Shown here piece after piece: positions 36,812 to 50,942 of a stretch of DNA of 64,000 nt. The notes under the pieces were generated by a model that ran no database searches, was not told where the DNA came from, and worked only from the letters and a program-made list of their open reading frames with translations. The stretch comes from Cryptomeria japonica (taxonomy: Eukaryota > Streptophyta > Pinopsida > Cupressales > Cupressaceae): contig NC_081413.1 in NCBI RefSeq assembly GCF_030272615.1, positions 565,519,010-565,583,009 on the forward strand. Reading direction: 5' to 3'. The translations under genes were made by a program, and so were the position numbers. How positions within the stretch are numbered: position 1 is the stretch's first letter; the number at the start of each line of letters is the position of its first letter.

Positions 36812-37799
36812 TCTTTCTCTGTAGTTATTAACCATTTTTTTTCTTTCACATTAACACTTGATCTAAACCACTCTCACATTTTACCAATTCTTCAACTTTT
36901 AAAGTATTGAAATTCTTGCAATCTTCTAAATTAGTCCCAATTTGCAGCTACTTGGGTCTAAAAGATCTCAAGATACACCATCTTTTAATGCTTCACTATA
37001 AGTTCTCATGCTACATGTGCATAGTATCTATCATTCTAACACAATGCTATTCAACCTTTTCATTATCGTTCATTCTTAAACTCTCAAAATTTATACTTAG
37101 GGTTTGAAGCTTATCAACCTTTGCCTAATCTATACCTTGATATTAAATTTCTAGTTTTTCCCATGCTTCCTTTATTGTCTTGAAAATGATAACTCTTAGA
37201 TAGATACTTGGGTTAATTACACTCTATACATCAAGAATGCATGGTCATCCCTTTTCTCATCTTTTTTTTTTAAATTTAATTTTTTTATTTTTCATATTTA
37301 ATTCACTCCATTCTTGAACTTAAGAATATGTATGTTTGTTATGATTTTGCATACTCCCTTCCATAACAATACCCTTTTCAATTGACTTTCCAATAATCAA
37401 AATTTTCACCTTTAAACTATGAGATTGACATTGTACGATTATTTGCTAACATTATAGCTATTGAAACCCTTACATATTCAACTTGTATTTAATGTAATTC
37501 TCACTTATAGTAAAACTCTTGTGCTAATAAAAAATTTCTCTATTACCACTATTAGTAAAATTTGTATGGGATAGGGGTTGTTACTCAGGAATCAATACAC
37601 TAAAAAATACTTTTATTTATTCTTAAATTGACTTCCTTGAGTCTAAACTACAATCTAAATTTCTCTACAAATCACTTACAAAATGTCTTCATTTTATTTT
37701 AAACAAATAGACTAAAATAGTTTATAAAATACAACTCTATGTCCTAGATACAACTAAAAGAAATAACTATTTTTGTCATCAAAACAATTTGAAATACAT
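36812..37799. other. AT-rich DNA, no gene seen
   Basis: No ORF, repeat or structured element that I can support. Confidence 0.5.
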
Positions 37800-37804
37800 A
37801 GATG

Positions 37805-39097
37805 TGTTGCATATTGTTGCTACTAGGATATGTTGTTGTCATTGATGTCAACATATTCTTGTGTTTTGGTGATTGCATTGAGTTGATTTGCTTCATTTGA
37901 GGACTTTTCCAGTATCTCTACTTTATTCCTTATTTGTTTCAGTGATCCAAAAGTTTACTTGATCTTATTATTTGATCCAGTTTGTAGTTCAGTCTTTCTG
38001 TTCAGTGGTTGGCAGAGTTTGGCATTTGATCTGGTGAGCTCCTGTATGATTATATTTTTGGTTGCAAATTTGGGAGAATGTTTTGGATGTTCATGTGTAT
38101 CTTCATTTCAGAGGGTCCATGATTTGGTGCTCTGGAAGCTATCTTTCTAGTCTGAATTGTTGTTGTTGAGTGTTCCTGTACAGTGTCAGTTAGCGTGTTG
38201 ATCGATGGAGATTTGAAAAAATGGTGTTGGTGCAGCTATTGCAAATGGTTCTAACGTGCTTGTTGGTGTTTCTTGATTGTGTCCTATTTTTTTGGTGGTC
38301 CACATTGATCTTTGTGCACGTTCTTGAAGATCCCATGGGTTTGGTGATATTCTTCGTGTTATGCGACATTCTTGGTGATGTAGCATGTTGCAATTGATCT
38401 TGGCAAGATTTCTGATGACGATGCGTGTTTGGAGATTTGATTTAGGTCCATGTTATTTCACCTATGATCTTACATTGGTCCAGTGGTTAATTTATGTATC
38501 GTTTGATGTAATTTTGTAACTGAGGGTTTTCCCGACCTTGTAGTCAAGGTTGATGAATTGTATAAATAGGTGGTATAGTCATGTAAATTGGGTATCGATG
38601 GAGTGTATGTATTATTAAAGAGTTGTGTATGAGTGCATAAGAAAATTTATCCTTCAGTGTGGTGTATTGAGCATAGATCGTTGAAGGGCAGACAAATATG
38701 CTTAACCGGAACTGTCATCAGGCATAAGGACATGCTATATTTGCAACTCATGTAATCTGGATTGTAGTTCGATCATTATTGTAAGATAGTGAACCTTCTA
38801 GGTCTTCTTATTTTGAGTAGTGAGAGGCAGTGTTCCTAAATGCATGTGCATTCCCATTGTAATATTTACACATACTACTGCAAAGTATCATCTTATTGTG
38901 GGTAGGTTCCCACCATGTTTTTTCCCTTAACCAAGTTTTCCACCTCAAAATCTTGGTGTTATGTGTTGTGGTTTCATTGTTCTTATCTTTATTTTTTTGT
39001 TGTTGTTGTTAAGATATGAGATTGTGCTTAAATTGTTTAATCTGGTGAAAACAGATTCACCCCCCCTCTTAGTTTTCCTTCTTGTCTACTACTAACA
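37805..39097 (+). mobile_element. Solo LTR with TATA box
   Basis: 1293 bp from TGTTGCATATTG to CTACTACTAACA with a perfect 5-bp duplication AGATG (37800-37804, 39098-39102). A strong TATAAATA box is at 38561-38568, about 540 bp before the 3' edge. A C-run preceded by GATTCA (39054-39066) lies near the 3' edge, as in the other LTRs here. No PBS or PPT, so solo. Confidence 0.83.
38561..38568 (+). promoter_or_regulatory. LTR TATA box
   Basis: TATAAATA in GTATAAATAGGTGG context within the solo LTR, placed as expected for the U3/R junction. Confidence 0.6.
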
Positions 39098-39126
39098 AGA
39101 TGTTGGCATCTCTGCCTTTATATAAC

Positions 39127-41498
39127 TGTTGGTAAACAAATTTGTCACTGTGAATTCTCCTTCAAAATTGACCCTGTTCGCCCGAAGAGAAGTGACAACT
39201 ATTCCAACAATTGGAGAGATTGTGTTGAGGCCACAATCTTCCTCTGCATTTGAGAAGGGCAAATCCCTCATATGATGGGGATATATAGATTTTTGTGTAC
39301 TTTTAACCTGAAAGTACATAAAGGAGAAAACATAGAACTAAAGAAATATAAATAATAGAATCCCCAACCAATAGACATACGAATAACAATTGAGATTTCA
39401 CAATAGATAACAATTACAAAGGGGAAAAAGTTTTAGGCATGCTCTGATGATGAAAAAAGGACAACAAACCTCAACATACAAAGAAATAAGTTGTACTAAC
39501 ACATACAATTCAAGATACCAAGAAATTATGTGCTTAATCAATTGCGTTGATTACTAATGCTTTGCATGATTACATAAAGGGATCACCGATTCAACATACG
39601 AGAAATCAGAAAATAACATAAGAGTGTATTTAGAATATACAAACTGAAATGCATTCTTGATTATTCTTTTCAAAATGTACAAGTCCAAAAGCCCTTAAAT
39701 GTGAAGTGTCAAACCAAAAACCATTACAATTTTCACCCTCTATTTCTCCAGAGTTTCTCCCTTTTGAAAAAGTCACCCCCTCTATTTACCATGTGAAAGC
39801 CCTGAATATATAGGCTTTTAGAAGGAATAACTAACTTGTAACTACCTAGCCTAACTACTTAGGATAACTACCCTAGTTACCCACTTTATGTAACCCTTAC
39901 AATAACCACTTAAGATAACTACTATAAGCAAACACTTAGAGTAACTACCCTTTTGATGACAAGTTAGGATTTACCTAACTTTTTACAAAAATGAATTTCA
40001 AATTCTAACTTGTGGCTACAATAAGTAACATAAGTCACTTTCACAAAAAGATAATCTGAAACAAAGACCAAGTTGATGACCTTATTGAGGTAATTCTCAA
40101 TCCTCGCTTCATCGTGGCACTGAACATCCTATGTCCTTTGTTTGTTTAATTTGCACTTGTAACTATAACACCTTACAAAATTCCTCTATCCTTGATGTTT
40201 TGATGGACGCATGTAACCTATTCCAAAGTTTTTAAAATCGTTTCCAAGGCATTCTGTCAAACAATTCATTCATATCGACTTGTATATTTTCTATCAATAA
40301 TATCTGACAAAAATCTCTCTTCCACACCGTGACTTTGACATACTTCGATTTTAATGTTTCTAAAGATGTCAACAAATCCATTTTGAGAATATGCTGCAAT
40401 CATGCATTTGACAAGAGACATTTCTTTGGAGTGATTCTATCCCATTGTTCAGGTGATTTGTTTATATGAATAGTGCATATTCATATATGATCTTCAGGCA
40501 CCAAAAACATATATCCACCACAGCTTCAACTCACACCTAATAAGAGGATATGGAGCGTCGTCAAGTGAGTCATGTGGGTATGAAGTTCAACATGCATATA
40601 CAATGACTAGCTATAGGCGTAATTCAATAACCATTGCCTATGTGATCAAAATATGAACGACCTCCATTCACTGAACTTGTGCTGATACCTCTGTATAAAG
40701 CAAGGGTCATGAAATTTAGCTCTACGCCTGCTAATTGCATTTGATTGAAGCTTCTAAATTCATTTCAACAAATCCATTCTCCACATGTTTTGTGATGACA
40801 TCTCTCTGCAACGTTTTGTAAAACCATTATCGTTCCTTGTCTACGCATCCACACATTGCATTGCATGAGATGACATAAGTTTGAAGCATTCTGACTAACA
40901 GTTCGCATATGCTTTTCATTGCTATGATTTCCATTTCACTTGTGCATCGAAAAGAGTGTTCCAACTATAAACCTGACCAAACTAAAGCATTCTTTATGCT
41001 TTCATGGGTACCCATTACCGGTTCTAAAGCTCTTGTTCCGTGGGAGGGAAGATGAAACGGTATCCCTGAGAAGAGAGTGCATCGATGTCTTTGAAAAGTA
41101 AACAGCTCACTGAAACATTAAGAGTTGAGTGTATCAGCCCCTTGGATATGTCAGCAATTTTATAAACAAAACCAACTTGCCGTTAAATACTCTAACTCAT
41201 TATACATATCGATCGTTTATTAAAGTGAAGGAACTTGCCGATTGTTAATTGCTTAACCCAGATCAAGTTGACAATGGTGTTTCAAAGACTGATGCAACAT
41301 TTCTTTTATCGGTATGCAAAGGTTATACACAGAGTTCATCAACAACTTGTAGAAGTTTTAAAAACATCTGACTTGGTTGACATAACTTAGAACTTCAACA
41401 CTCACGAGTAATTGAACATATTATTGACCAAGATGTTACCAATTTGTGGAGCTTCACATAAAAGTTTAAAATTTGCAAATTTAAAAATGGGCCTAACA
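39127..41498 (-). mobile_element. Probable solo LTR X' (minus strand)
   Basis: On the minus strand it begins TGTTAGGCCCATTTTTAAA and ends TTTGTTTACCAACA. The flanks are ATAAC on both sides (39122-39126, 41499-41503). Its 3' part (39127 to about 40060) matches the 3' part of X at 46420-46628 plus 49723-50415 in opposite orientation, and its first ~50 bp match the start of X. A minus-strand TATATATT box lies at 39806-39813. There is no PBS, PPT or coding region, so it is best read as a solo LTR of a long-LTR family. Confidence 0.83.
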
Positions 41499-41619
41499 AT
41501 AACAAAGTCTAACAATACAAGGTAGCATACATCTAAATCATAATTCACTTTTTTAAGTAGCCACTTGTAATAGGAACCAATCCATCAAATTTACCTAGGG
41601 GTCAAACTTGGTGTGAATG

Positions 41620-41712
41620 TGTCTTTAGGTGTTTCAACCTTAGTGAATGACCTCTATATCACATACCATCATGCTCACTAGTTGTTCTCGACCAATTGAG
41701 CTACAAACCATT
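41620..41712 (-). repeat. tRNA-derived SINE-like fragment
   Basis: On the minus strand TAGCTCAATTGGTCGAG (41687-41703) is an almost perfect tRNA A-box and D-arm, followed about 48 bp later by GGTTGAAACACC (41628-41639), a B-box-like motif. The segment between (GTGAGCATGATGGTATGT) is shared with copies at 59.3 kb, showing a dispersed family. Flanks and tail are not resolved. Confidence 0.6.
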
Positions 41713-42048
41713 GGAAAAAACTTTAAAATCTCTTAAAATAATATGCCTTATATCTAGTTCTCCAACATGGTAGTTAACACTAAAAATAAAACTAAAATCT
41801 AATTGAATAATCAACATATTGTGCCCTCTAAAAATAGTTTCCAAATCTCCTAAAAATTATCCTAGAAATAGTGACTATCTTTCTTCTAAAATATAATCTA
41901 AATAATAAATACACCCATAAATTTAGTTTTTTAAGAATAATTTTGGATCATGACTATTAAATATTACCTAAAATAACATTTTCTATTGTCACCTTGTAAG
42001 TATAACAAACTATAGAATATATTAAAATTTCTTTATCAACAATTGTTG

Positions 42049-42706
<658 letters not shown>

Positions 42707-45700
42707 TGTTAGCCCTGATTTAAACTTGTCAAAATTTAAACTTTTGTGTCAATGTTCCGCCCAGTGAGATTTTTCATAATGTGGCCAAGTTTTCAAGGAT
42801 GCCAAGGTACTCAATCTTGAGGCATTTTCGATGAGTTGTTACATGTTAATAAATCACCAAAGATGAAGCTTTTATCAAATGGCATATCAAAATGATATTT
42901 ATTGCTCATTTCACAAGTTTTCGAAGTATTTAAGACCGATTCACTCACTTAGCTCTTCACTTGTCGATGAATTGTTTCAATTTTGAAAGACCCCAATGCA
43001 CTCATTTATCGGTGACTTGCTCAAATTTCCAAAACCACCGATATGTCCCATCTAATAGCATTAGTGACAAGTTGTGGAGTGTACAAGGAAAGTCACTGAA
43101 AATATTTGGAGAAAGCTTATCAGAAACTTGTAGCACTCTCAAAAGTCATCAATGAAGTGAAGACATGAAGGATAAGTGAATTTATCAAAAAGTTGGTCAG
43201 CTTTCACAAATGGTTGACAAAGGGGGTTTCACGTTCTCGAAGATCAAAGAGGAGGTAGTTATAATAACTACTTGTAGATAACTACTCCATCGAAGCATTG
43301 TGTGCAAATTCACAAAGAAAACTTTGGAAACTTTCAAGCTAATGCATTTCATGCAAGGCGTAGAAGATGCTCTAGAATTATGAATGCCTCAAAGAAACGT
43401 AATCTCATGGCGTACGATGATTGCAAGATATACACCAAATGAAATGTGAAGAGGATGCCAGCTGCAAGTGTATAGCCAAAATCCATGACCTTTTACCAAC
43501 ATTCTTCAAAATTGCATCAATGATAAGCCTCTTTCAGTTTTCAAAAAAGCCGAGGACATGAAGTAGCTATCATACATCATTCAAGGTTATCGACTAAATC
43601 AACAAGTTGGAACAAGTTCTTAAGTGACCGATCACACACTCTTACTCATTAAAAGAGTTAGTTATTCTAACTTATTTTTGGGCAATTTGATAGAGTTGCA
43701 AATGAATCATGATGCATTCTTAAGAAAAAGTTAGTAATTATTTCATCGGTAAGTTGTAAGAGTTATGCAAGTTGCCGATAAAGCCCAATCCGCAAATTGC
43801 TTAAGTTGAAGCTAGCCGATATCTCTCAAATTAAAATCAGTTATTTTAACTAACTCTCCTACAATTTTGGTAGTGGGCATTCAACATATATGATGAAATG
43901 ACTTTGAAGTAAATATGAATACCATTTAAATCCCATGGCATGCAAAATGTGGATAGCATATTATACAGTGGCAAAGTGGATAGAAAAGATGGCTTCAACA
44001 ATTGATTTAGTTGATCCATCTATTGAAGTTTACCTAGCTATATTCCTTCCATTTTGAGATCCACCCATAGCAAAGGCATAGGCATTGGGGATGATAGAGG
44101 AACAAGTGATAGAGACAGTAGCACAGAGAGCACTATATCCACATAGCCACATATTCTCCTTTGTTGGGCTTTGTCATCCTATGATGCTCTAATCAATGGT
44201 GTTATAATATTATTATATGGCGACATTCCCAAAAGTAGTATTTTTTTGTTCACTGTGTATGTAGATCCTCCAACAGTAGTTTGAGATATAAAACCCACAA
44301 AGGTTATCCAATATATCTATATATATTTGTGGGGGCCGAACGCCCCGGTTGACAGAATCCCTCACGATTTGTATGACAAAATGTCTGGAGGGAAAATAAG
44401 TATTGTGTCATGGAATGGAATGAGATGATTGTAGAGTCCGCACAAAATGAATTCATTGAAAATGTTCAATAAAATTTATTTGTCTTACAACTTCTGCCGA
44501 CACTTGCTTTAATGAGGATGTATTTTCCTGGTGCATATAGAAGATAGTTAATTATTTAATCCTATAGAAGACATATGAATGTTTGATAGACACCTTCGAA
44601 TAGACACCAGCTCATGAATAGATGATTGCAGGAGATGCTCAAATTAAGATGCAATTCGATGCAATGTATGTGTGGACATGTTTTCTTGTTGCATGAAAAA
44701 TGTGAAGCATGGAGCATAGCATTGCCAGTAAAGGGGCTTATCAAATGTTTGAGTTACAATTGCAAGTGCCTATGTAGACATGTATGTGAAAGGTGGAAGC
44801 ATTGCTAGTCATATGAGCTATTTGCCGAAATTCCTCGAAGAAGAGGGATATCATCTCAAGAAAATAAATGAAATGATTGTAGAAAATGGACTAATTGAAA
44901 ATTTTCATTAAAAGAATGTAAGTATAGACAAGGAGAAGAAAAGGTTTCAAGGCGGCATATTGGTCATCGTCAACAAGTTGGTAACTCCTCCTAGGTTGCC
45001 AAAGTTAAGATTCTCACACATCCCATAACATCGATGAAGAGGGAAAATAAAGAGTTAAACATTGCTGATACTCCTTAAATCACCTATGAAAGATGTTAAT
45101 TTTAACTATGTCCTAGCAATCAACATTGTCATGCGAGGATACAAAGTAAAGGAGAGGCATTGGTCGACATGTGTGTAGCATGACAAACATAGACATGACA
45201 TCATGAATTGTTCAAAAGGATTCTTGAGAGAAACATTATTTCATGCTCATGGAATAAAATTGTGCTAATAGTGAACTATTGGTATTTTCCAATACTCGAT
45301 CCTTTTACTCGGTATGAGGAGCCTTAGAGTTGTCTTCTCCTTTGACATGTATGCCTATATGTTTTATATTCTAAAAATGGCTTGAAGGCAAGACTTCATG
45401 ATATGGACAACCACTGAAGCACACCGGATAATAGAAGTTCATTTGATATGATAATTTGAAATGCTCTAACCGACATGACTACAAGTCGTGAAAGCATTTG
45501 CATAGCAAAAGATCCATTTGATAAATGCCTCCAAAAGATGTCATCTCATGGAGCAAAGTGAAATAACAGCAGGTTGCACACAAAAGACATGTTAGAATAA
45601 ATATAAAAGCTTATGAGCAGATATGTCAAAAAAAAGAAAAAAAAATCCCAAAGTCAACTTCCAGAACCTTGCCGATGTGGAGATGAAGAGAAGTGCAAGA

Positions 45701-46628
45701 AGTATTGATAGAATGCATCAAAGAAATATCACACCAAAACACAGAGCATCATCTTTAAAAATAAATACAACAAGGGTACCATTGTGTGAGATGATTCCAA
45801 TGAACATATTTTCTTTTTAAGGCACAAAATGGCTCAAAAATGCTCTCAATAGTAATTATGGACATGCTACTCAAGGTTCTATGTGAACAAGAATACAATC
45901 ATGATTGTTTGTCCTTGCAGTATTGTTGATCCTATTGATAAGATTGGTTATCTTGTGATTCAATATTTAATACATTATTAGCTCAAATGAATGACATTTC
46001 AATCTGCTTTATGGTACACTTAAGGATCATATCACTTGAGAGTCTTGTTACAAGAATGTTGTGATGAGAATGATATCACCACAACAAAGAATGTATAGAT
46101 GTATATAAATTTATCATTTAGCGAAGACATTCAACTCTTCTCACTTAATGTCATGTCAAGATGGTTATGGGGAAATGTGAACAAAATATGAAATATTTTG
46201 AAATAAAGTTAGTCACATTGATGCAAGACTCCTTGGTTTCTGGAAGAAGGTGTATTCATGGAAGCGAAAGATTCTTAATAGAATAGTTGAAGCACATATG
46301 TACTTGAAGAAGATTTGTTGGCAAAAAGTACTTCTTGATGTCAATAAAGATGAATAGATGATGAGACGGTCACTTAGATCAATAAAGAAGATGAAGGTGG
46401 ATAAGTACCTCACATTGGTCCTAACTTTAATGTTTTAATGTTTCAAGTTGTTCTTTGTAAAAGTGACCTAAGTAACTTATTGTAATTAAAGTTAGAATTT
46501 GGGTTTTTATTTTGTGAAAGTTAGGTTAATCCTAACTTATTTGTAAATGGTAGTTATTCTAAGCATTGGATTAGGTAGTTATCCCAAGTGACCTAAGGTA
46601 GTTATCTAAAGTAGTTACCTAAAGTGGT

Positions 46629-46992
46629 TGTTAGAGTTATCTTGTATTAGCTAATAATTATTTATTTAATTATTAGTTTATTAAACTCTACGCTTAAGCT
46701 AAACTTAGGCATTTAATAAATATTGTAGGTATTTAATAATTATTCTTATTATTAAATACACATTATCCCTTTAGGATTTCTTTAGGGTTGCATATCTTTA
46801 GGGTTTCTATTATCCTTTTATAAGGATTGTATTGTACTTGTTCATTAAATTGATTCCCTTTCTGAATGATAATTTTCTTCTTCAGAGCATTTATGCTTTT
46901 TTGCTTTATGTGCCTCCATTCTTCTCTTGTGACAGGTATTTGAATGCAGGTGTTCTTGGGATCTCTGAAGTTGTATTTCCTCAACTTCTTCA
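46629..46992 (+). repeat. Z 5' LTR
   Basis: 364 bp; same length as the 3' copy. A TTTTATAAGG motif near 46815-46824 may be the TATA box. Confidence 0.95.
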
Positions 46993-47005
46993 TGGTATCA
47001 AAGCC
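46993..47005 (+). other. Z primer binding site
   Basis: TGGTATCAAAGCC directly after the 5' LTR; Met-tRNA-like with one variant base. Confidence 0.92.
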
Positions 47006-48359
47006 TACATCTACTGCTGCTTATTCCTGATTTTTCAGAAGATTTTTTGGAGGAGGGTTTCAAGTTTTTTCAAAGTTTTTTAATTGGATTTGGGTTTTTT
47101 TTTTTTTTGATCATTTTGGGCTCAAACAGACCTTTCCATTGAGCTCAGAACACCCCAAAACCCCCATTTCCATATAAAATTTATCAATTTTTGACAAATT
47201 TGGGTTCTGAAATTTTTTCTTTGGTTTTGCCTTTTTTTGGCACGAATTTTGAGAAATTCATAAAAAAAATCAAAACAGACCTCACCGTTGGCTTTTGAAT
47301 GGCATTTCCATTCATTTTGATATATAATTTGACCTATTTCGGTGACAAGTGCATCTGGGCCATGATTTTTCATTGGCATGCTTTACGAGGCACAAAAATC
47401 TGTATGGCTGTACCTACAGATGCGTCAGAAATTTTTTGAAAAAAAATTTATTTTTTTTAACCCTTTTTATGCCCTAAAAGAGGGGTTTTTTCTTTTGGCC
47501 ATATCTTGGGCATATGGAGTCTTTTTTTCAAAAATGAATAGGTGTCAGGAAGCTGGTTCTGAGCCGGACCTCGTGATGTTGGATTGTTTTTCCAATTTTT
47601 TTGTTTGACTATGTTTTTCTGTAGTCAAAGTGGGGTCTCTTTTTGTACTCCGGGAGCCATAGAATGAGCATCCGAACTCTATTTTTCAAAAACTTTATAT
47701 CATTGGAAAACTTGTTCTGTGCAATTTCCAGCCATATGAGTTTTCTTTCTAGATTCTTCTTCAGGAATATTTTATTCATTTTTTTGCTTTTCAGCACTCT
47801 GGTGGATATCTTGGTTGTTTTAGGTCCTGGGATCTCTTATCTAAGTAGGATGTCTCGATTTTGTTTCTTCTTTCTATTTCCAGTCTTCTTATCATTGTAG
47901 CTTCATTTATGCAAACACACTAAGATAAAGTGTCATCATGCATTGTTTACTTGGGATCTTGCATATCTTGTGCCTTGTTGTACATACACTACTTATAAAG
48001 TGTCATGAGGGGGTTGATGTTTGCCTTTTGTTTGCCATCTACCTTTGTCCAGTGAGTGTTCCTTCCATGACATTCACCTTATGATGTGTGTCAAGTGAGT
48101 GTTCCTTCCATGACACTATGTACTTTCTCTGCACCTTCGATGTTTTGATTAAGTAAAAGCAGGTATTTGAAAGCTACCCGAACCTTTTACAAGCCAGGAA
48201 AACAGAACTGCTAAAAAAGTACCTGATCACTTCAAAAAGACAAAATGAACCCACCGAAAGGGAACAACTTAACACAACATTACATTAAAAACTCGAAACA
48301 GACAGCAAAAGGAAAGCACAAAGACAGCAAAGAGACAGAACCAAGGACATCAACTGAAA
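47006..48359 (+). other. Z interior, non-coding
   Basis: T-rich with patches such as GAGCTCAGAACACCCCAAAA. Short chance ORFs only; no Gag, protease, integrase or RT motif. Includes a direct repeat of GAGTGTTCCTTCCATGACA at about 48054 and 48096. Confidence 0.6.
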
Positions 48360-48829
48360 CTAAATACTATTCATAATTTCCTCAGCGTGAACAACCATTT
48401 GTTTCATGTTGTTCATTGAGGTCTTTAGATCCTCCAGCTCATGACCTTTGATTTCGCCCTTATTCTTTGTGTTAGCTTTGGTCCTCCTTTCATGACCCTT
48501 CTTGTTCAACTGCTCTTTATCACCATCCTTCTCTACATTATTCTCGAACCTGTTGATAAGGATGTTCATGTTGTCCACTGAAGATTTGAGGATTTGGAAA
48601 TTTTGATCAGCAATCTTCTTGACGTTGATCTCCAGCCTGTCAATTCTGCTATCAAAATCTTTCATTTTGTTTTCCAATTCCTTTCTATCTCCCATTTCAT
48701 TGACCTTTTTTTCCGTTGCTATGATTTTTCCAACCATACATTCAATAGCTTCCGCATTATGCAGAACGACCACTAACTCTTTAGCATGATCCGCCAAGGG
48801 CTTGTCACCAACTATAATTCTTTGTCATG
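48360..48829 (-). pseudogene. Antisense coiled-coil ORF inside Z, possible captured exon
   Basis: About 156 stop-free codons on the strand opposite to Z, bounded upstream by TGA at about 48830. There is no ATG at its beginning, so it looks like an exon fragment. The product is strongly heptad-like and charged (KKVNEMGDRKELENKMKD, DSRIDRLEINVKKIADQNF), ending EEIMNSI. I do not recognise a family. Non-autonomous LTR elements are known to carry host gene fragments; an antisense Gag-like remnant is the alternative, but no zinc knuckle is present. Confidence 0.5.
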
Positions 48830-49353
48830 TAGTTCTTGTTGGTCGTTCTTTTCAATGTACCTATCCCTCTCCCTCTTCAACATTATGGGGAGGTTTGTCC
48901 TGTTGGTTCTAATGCTTCCATGGTTTGATTGATCAGCTCTTCAGGCTTTGGTGTCTCATGCCATATGTATCTTCGAGTTCAGTTGTTTGCCTTTGTTTTC
49001 CATTTGATTCGAGTAGTGTCATTTGAGGGCACTCATGCAGATTACAGTCTTCTCTACCTAGTCATGTTCTATTTCAGTGGAGGCTCTTTAGATCAGCAGT
49101 TACTCTTCGACAATGTTTGCAGCTATTTCCTACTTCAGTGGTGTTCTTCTTGCTTTTCCATCTCTTTTTGGATTAGAGTTTTTTTTCCCACATGGTTTTC
49201 TCTATTTCTCTGGTTCATAGAGATTTGGTTGTGATTGGGTACCTCATCAGGCCTTGTTGTCGGGACCCAAATTTGTCTTCATCATGTAGTTGCATTTTTT
49301 GCTTCATGCATTTAGTTTTTTAGCTACTCCCTAAGTTCATCTTAAGGGGGGGG

Positions 49354-49717
49354 TGTTAGAGTTATCTTGTATTAGCTAATAATTATTTATTTAATTATTA
49401 GTTTATTAAACTCTACGCTTAAGCTAAACTTAGGCATTTAATAAATATTGTAGGTATTTAATAATTATTCTAATTATTAAATACACATTATCCCTTTAGG
49501 GTTTCTTTAGGGTTGCATATCTTTAGGGTTTCTATTATCCTTTTATAAGGATTGTATTGTACTTGTTCATTAAATTGATTCCCTTTCTGAATGATAATTT
49601 TCTTCTTCAGAGCATTTATGTTTTTTTGCTTTATGTGCCTCCATTCTTCTTTTGTGATAGGTATTTGCATGCAGGTGTTCATGGGATCTCTAAAGTTGTA
49701 TTTCCTCAACTTCTTCA
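49354..49717 (+). repeat. Z 3' LTR
   Basis: 364 bp, about 98% identical by eye to 46629-46992. Confidence 0.95.
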
Positions 49718-50420
49718 GTGGTTACCAAAAGTAGTTATGAGTTGGTTATTAAGGTAGTTATGGCAAGATGCCTATAAAGACAAGGCCAATTCATTTGTAA
49801 GGGGGACTCTTACAGAAGGGAAGATGTTGGAGAACTTTTGGTTTTTACATTTGTGCACACAATGCTTTTGAACTTGTAGATTTTCAAGAGAACAATGAAG
49901 AATGCATTGAGTTCATATGTCTTAAATGTATTCATAATATATTATTACTAACTTCTTGTGTGTTAAATTAGTAATTCATTTTGTGTATTGGTGCAATCCA
50001 TTGGTTTTCATTTCCAAAATATATGCATTTTGATGAAATCCATCATTTCCTGGTATCTTGAAATGTGTGTTGGTACAACTTATTTCTTCACATGTTGAGG
50101 TTTGTTGTCTTTCTTTATCAATATTGCATATCTAAAACATATCTCATGCTTAAAACCCTTTTGTAATTGTTATTCATTTGTGAAATCTCAATTGGTATTC
50201 GTATGTCTATTGTTGGGGTTTCTATTCTTTGTATTTCTTTAGTTCTATGTTTTCTCCCTTATGTACTTTCAGGTTAAAAGTAAACAAAAATCTCAAAAAA
50301 ACCCCATCATATGAGGGAGCTGCCCCTCTCAAACGCAGAGGAAGATTGTGGCCTCATCAGGTGAACAGGTTCAATTTTGAAGGAGAGTTCTCAGTGACAA
50401 ATCTGTTTACCAACAAGTTC

Positions 50421-50942
50421 TATGCATTTTGAAGATGTTCTTGGTGATTTGGGTCAACATGTTATTGTTTACATGTTTCATCATGAACTGGTTGGTCTTT
50501 GGCCAACTTTATCGAGTTGTTATTGCTTGTGGATGGTATAAAAGGAATTTTGGAGATTCTTTTTCGAGGAAAGAGGTCGAATGAAGAAAAGATCCTGAGA
50601 AGATGTAGTTACCAGAGAGATTTCTAGTCTGGGGACTGAAGTTCGAAGGGACTAAGGTCTAGATTAGTGCAGACTATTATTGGAGGCCGATTTATTGAGT
50701 AGCTGATATGTCGATCATAGTTTTGAGTTGTAGGAAATGTTTTGGAATCTTGGGTTACGGTCCAACATGTGTAATTCCGGAAGGCATATGTAATTAATTG
50801 AACTTAAAGGATTTCTCTTTCTATTTTTATTGGTTATATCTCTTGTTGTGTCTACCAGTTATTGGTATCTTGCATGATATTTGTGTTATAGGCTACAACG
50901 AAGAGATGTCCTTCATTGGATCTCCCTTCCTTGTCTACACCA
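50421..50942 (+). repeat. Y 5' LTR, second part
   Basis: Continues the Y LTR after X. Matches about 51807-52345, ending CTACACCA two bases before the PBS. Confidence 0.9.

Larger units (their letters stand above)
46629..49717 (+). mobile_element. Element Z: young non-autonomous LTR retrotransposon
   Basis: 364-bp LTRs (46629-46992, 49354-49717), TGTTAGAG...CTTCTTCA, with a perfect GTGGT duplication (46624-46628, 49718-49722). PBS TGGTATCAAAGCC at 46993-47005 abuts the 5' LTR, and a purine tract AAGGGGGGGG (about 49344-49353) abuts the 3' LTR. LTRs differ at about 8 of 364 positions, so it is the youngest element in the window. The 2.36-kb interior has no gag or pol. It carries an antisense coiled-coil ORF instead (48360-48830), so it is a LARD-like element that may have captured host sequence. 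Confidence 0.93.
42707..50415 (+). mobile_element. Element X: TG...CA unit nested in Y, probable solo LTR
   Basis: Begins TGTTAGCCCTGATTT and ends CTGTTTACCAACA, with AGTTC on both sides (42702-42706, 50416-50420); removing it rejoins the Y LTR exactly as in the other Y LTR. Its ends match X' at 39127-41498, but most of the 5' portion differs and is longer. Excluding Z it is about 4.6 kb. A TATAAA box lies at 49773-49778, some 640 bp from the 3' end, as in X'. No coding region, PBS or PPT of its own is visible. It may hide a further undetected insertion between 43.9 and 46.4 kb. Confidence 0.8.

Noticed and set aside
50229-50432. Frame with GEFSVTNLFTN similar to a minus-strand frame at 39092-39319, as a conserved protein
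   Set aside because: The similarity is explained by the shared 3' end of X and X' LTRs; it crosses the LTR edge and is not conserved elsewhere.
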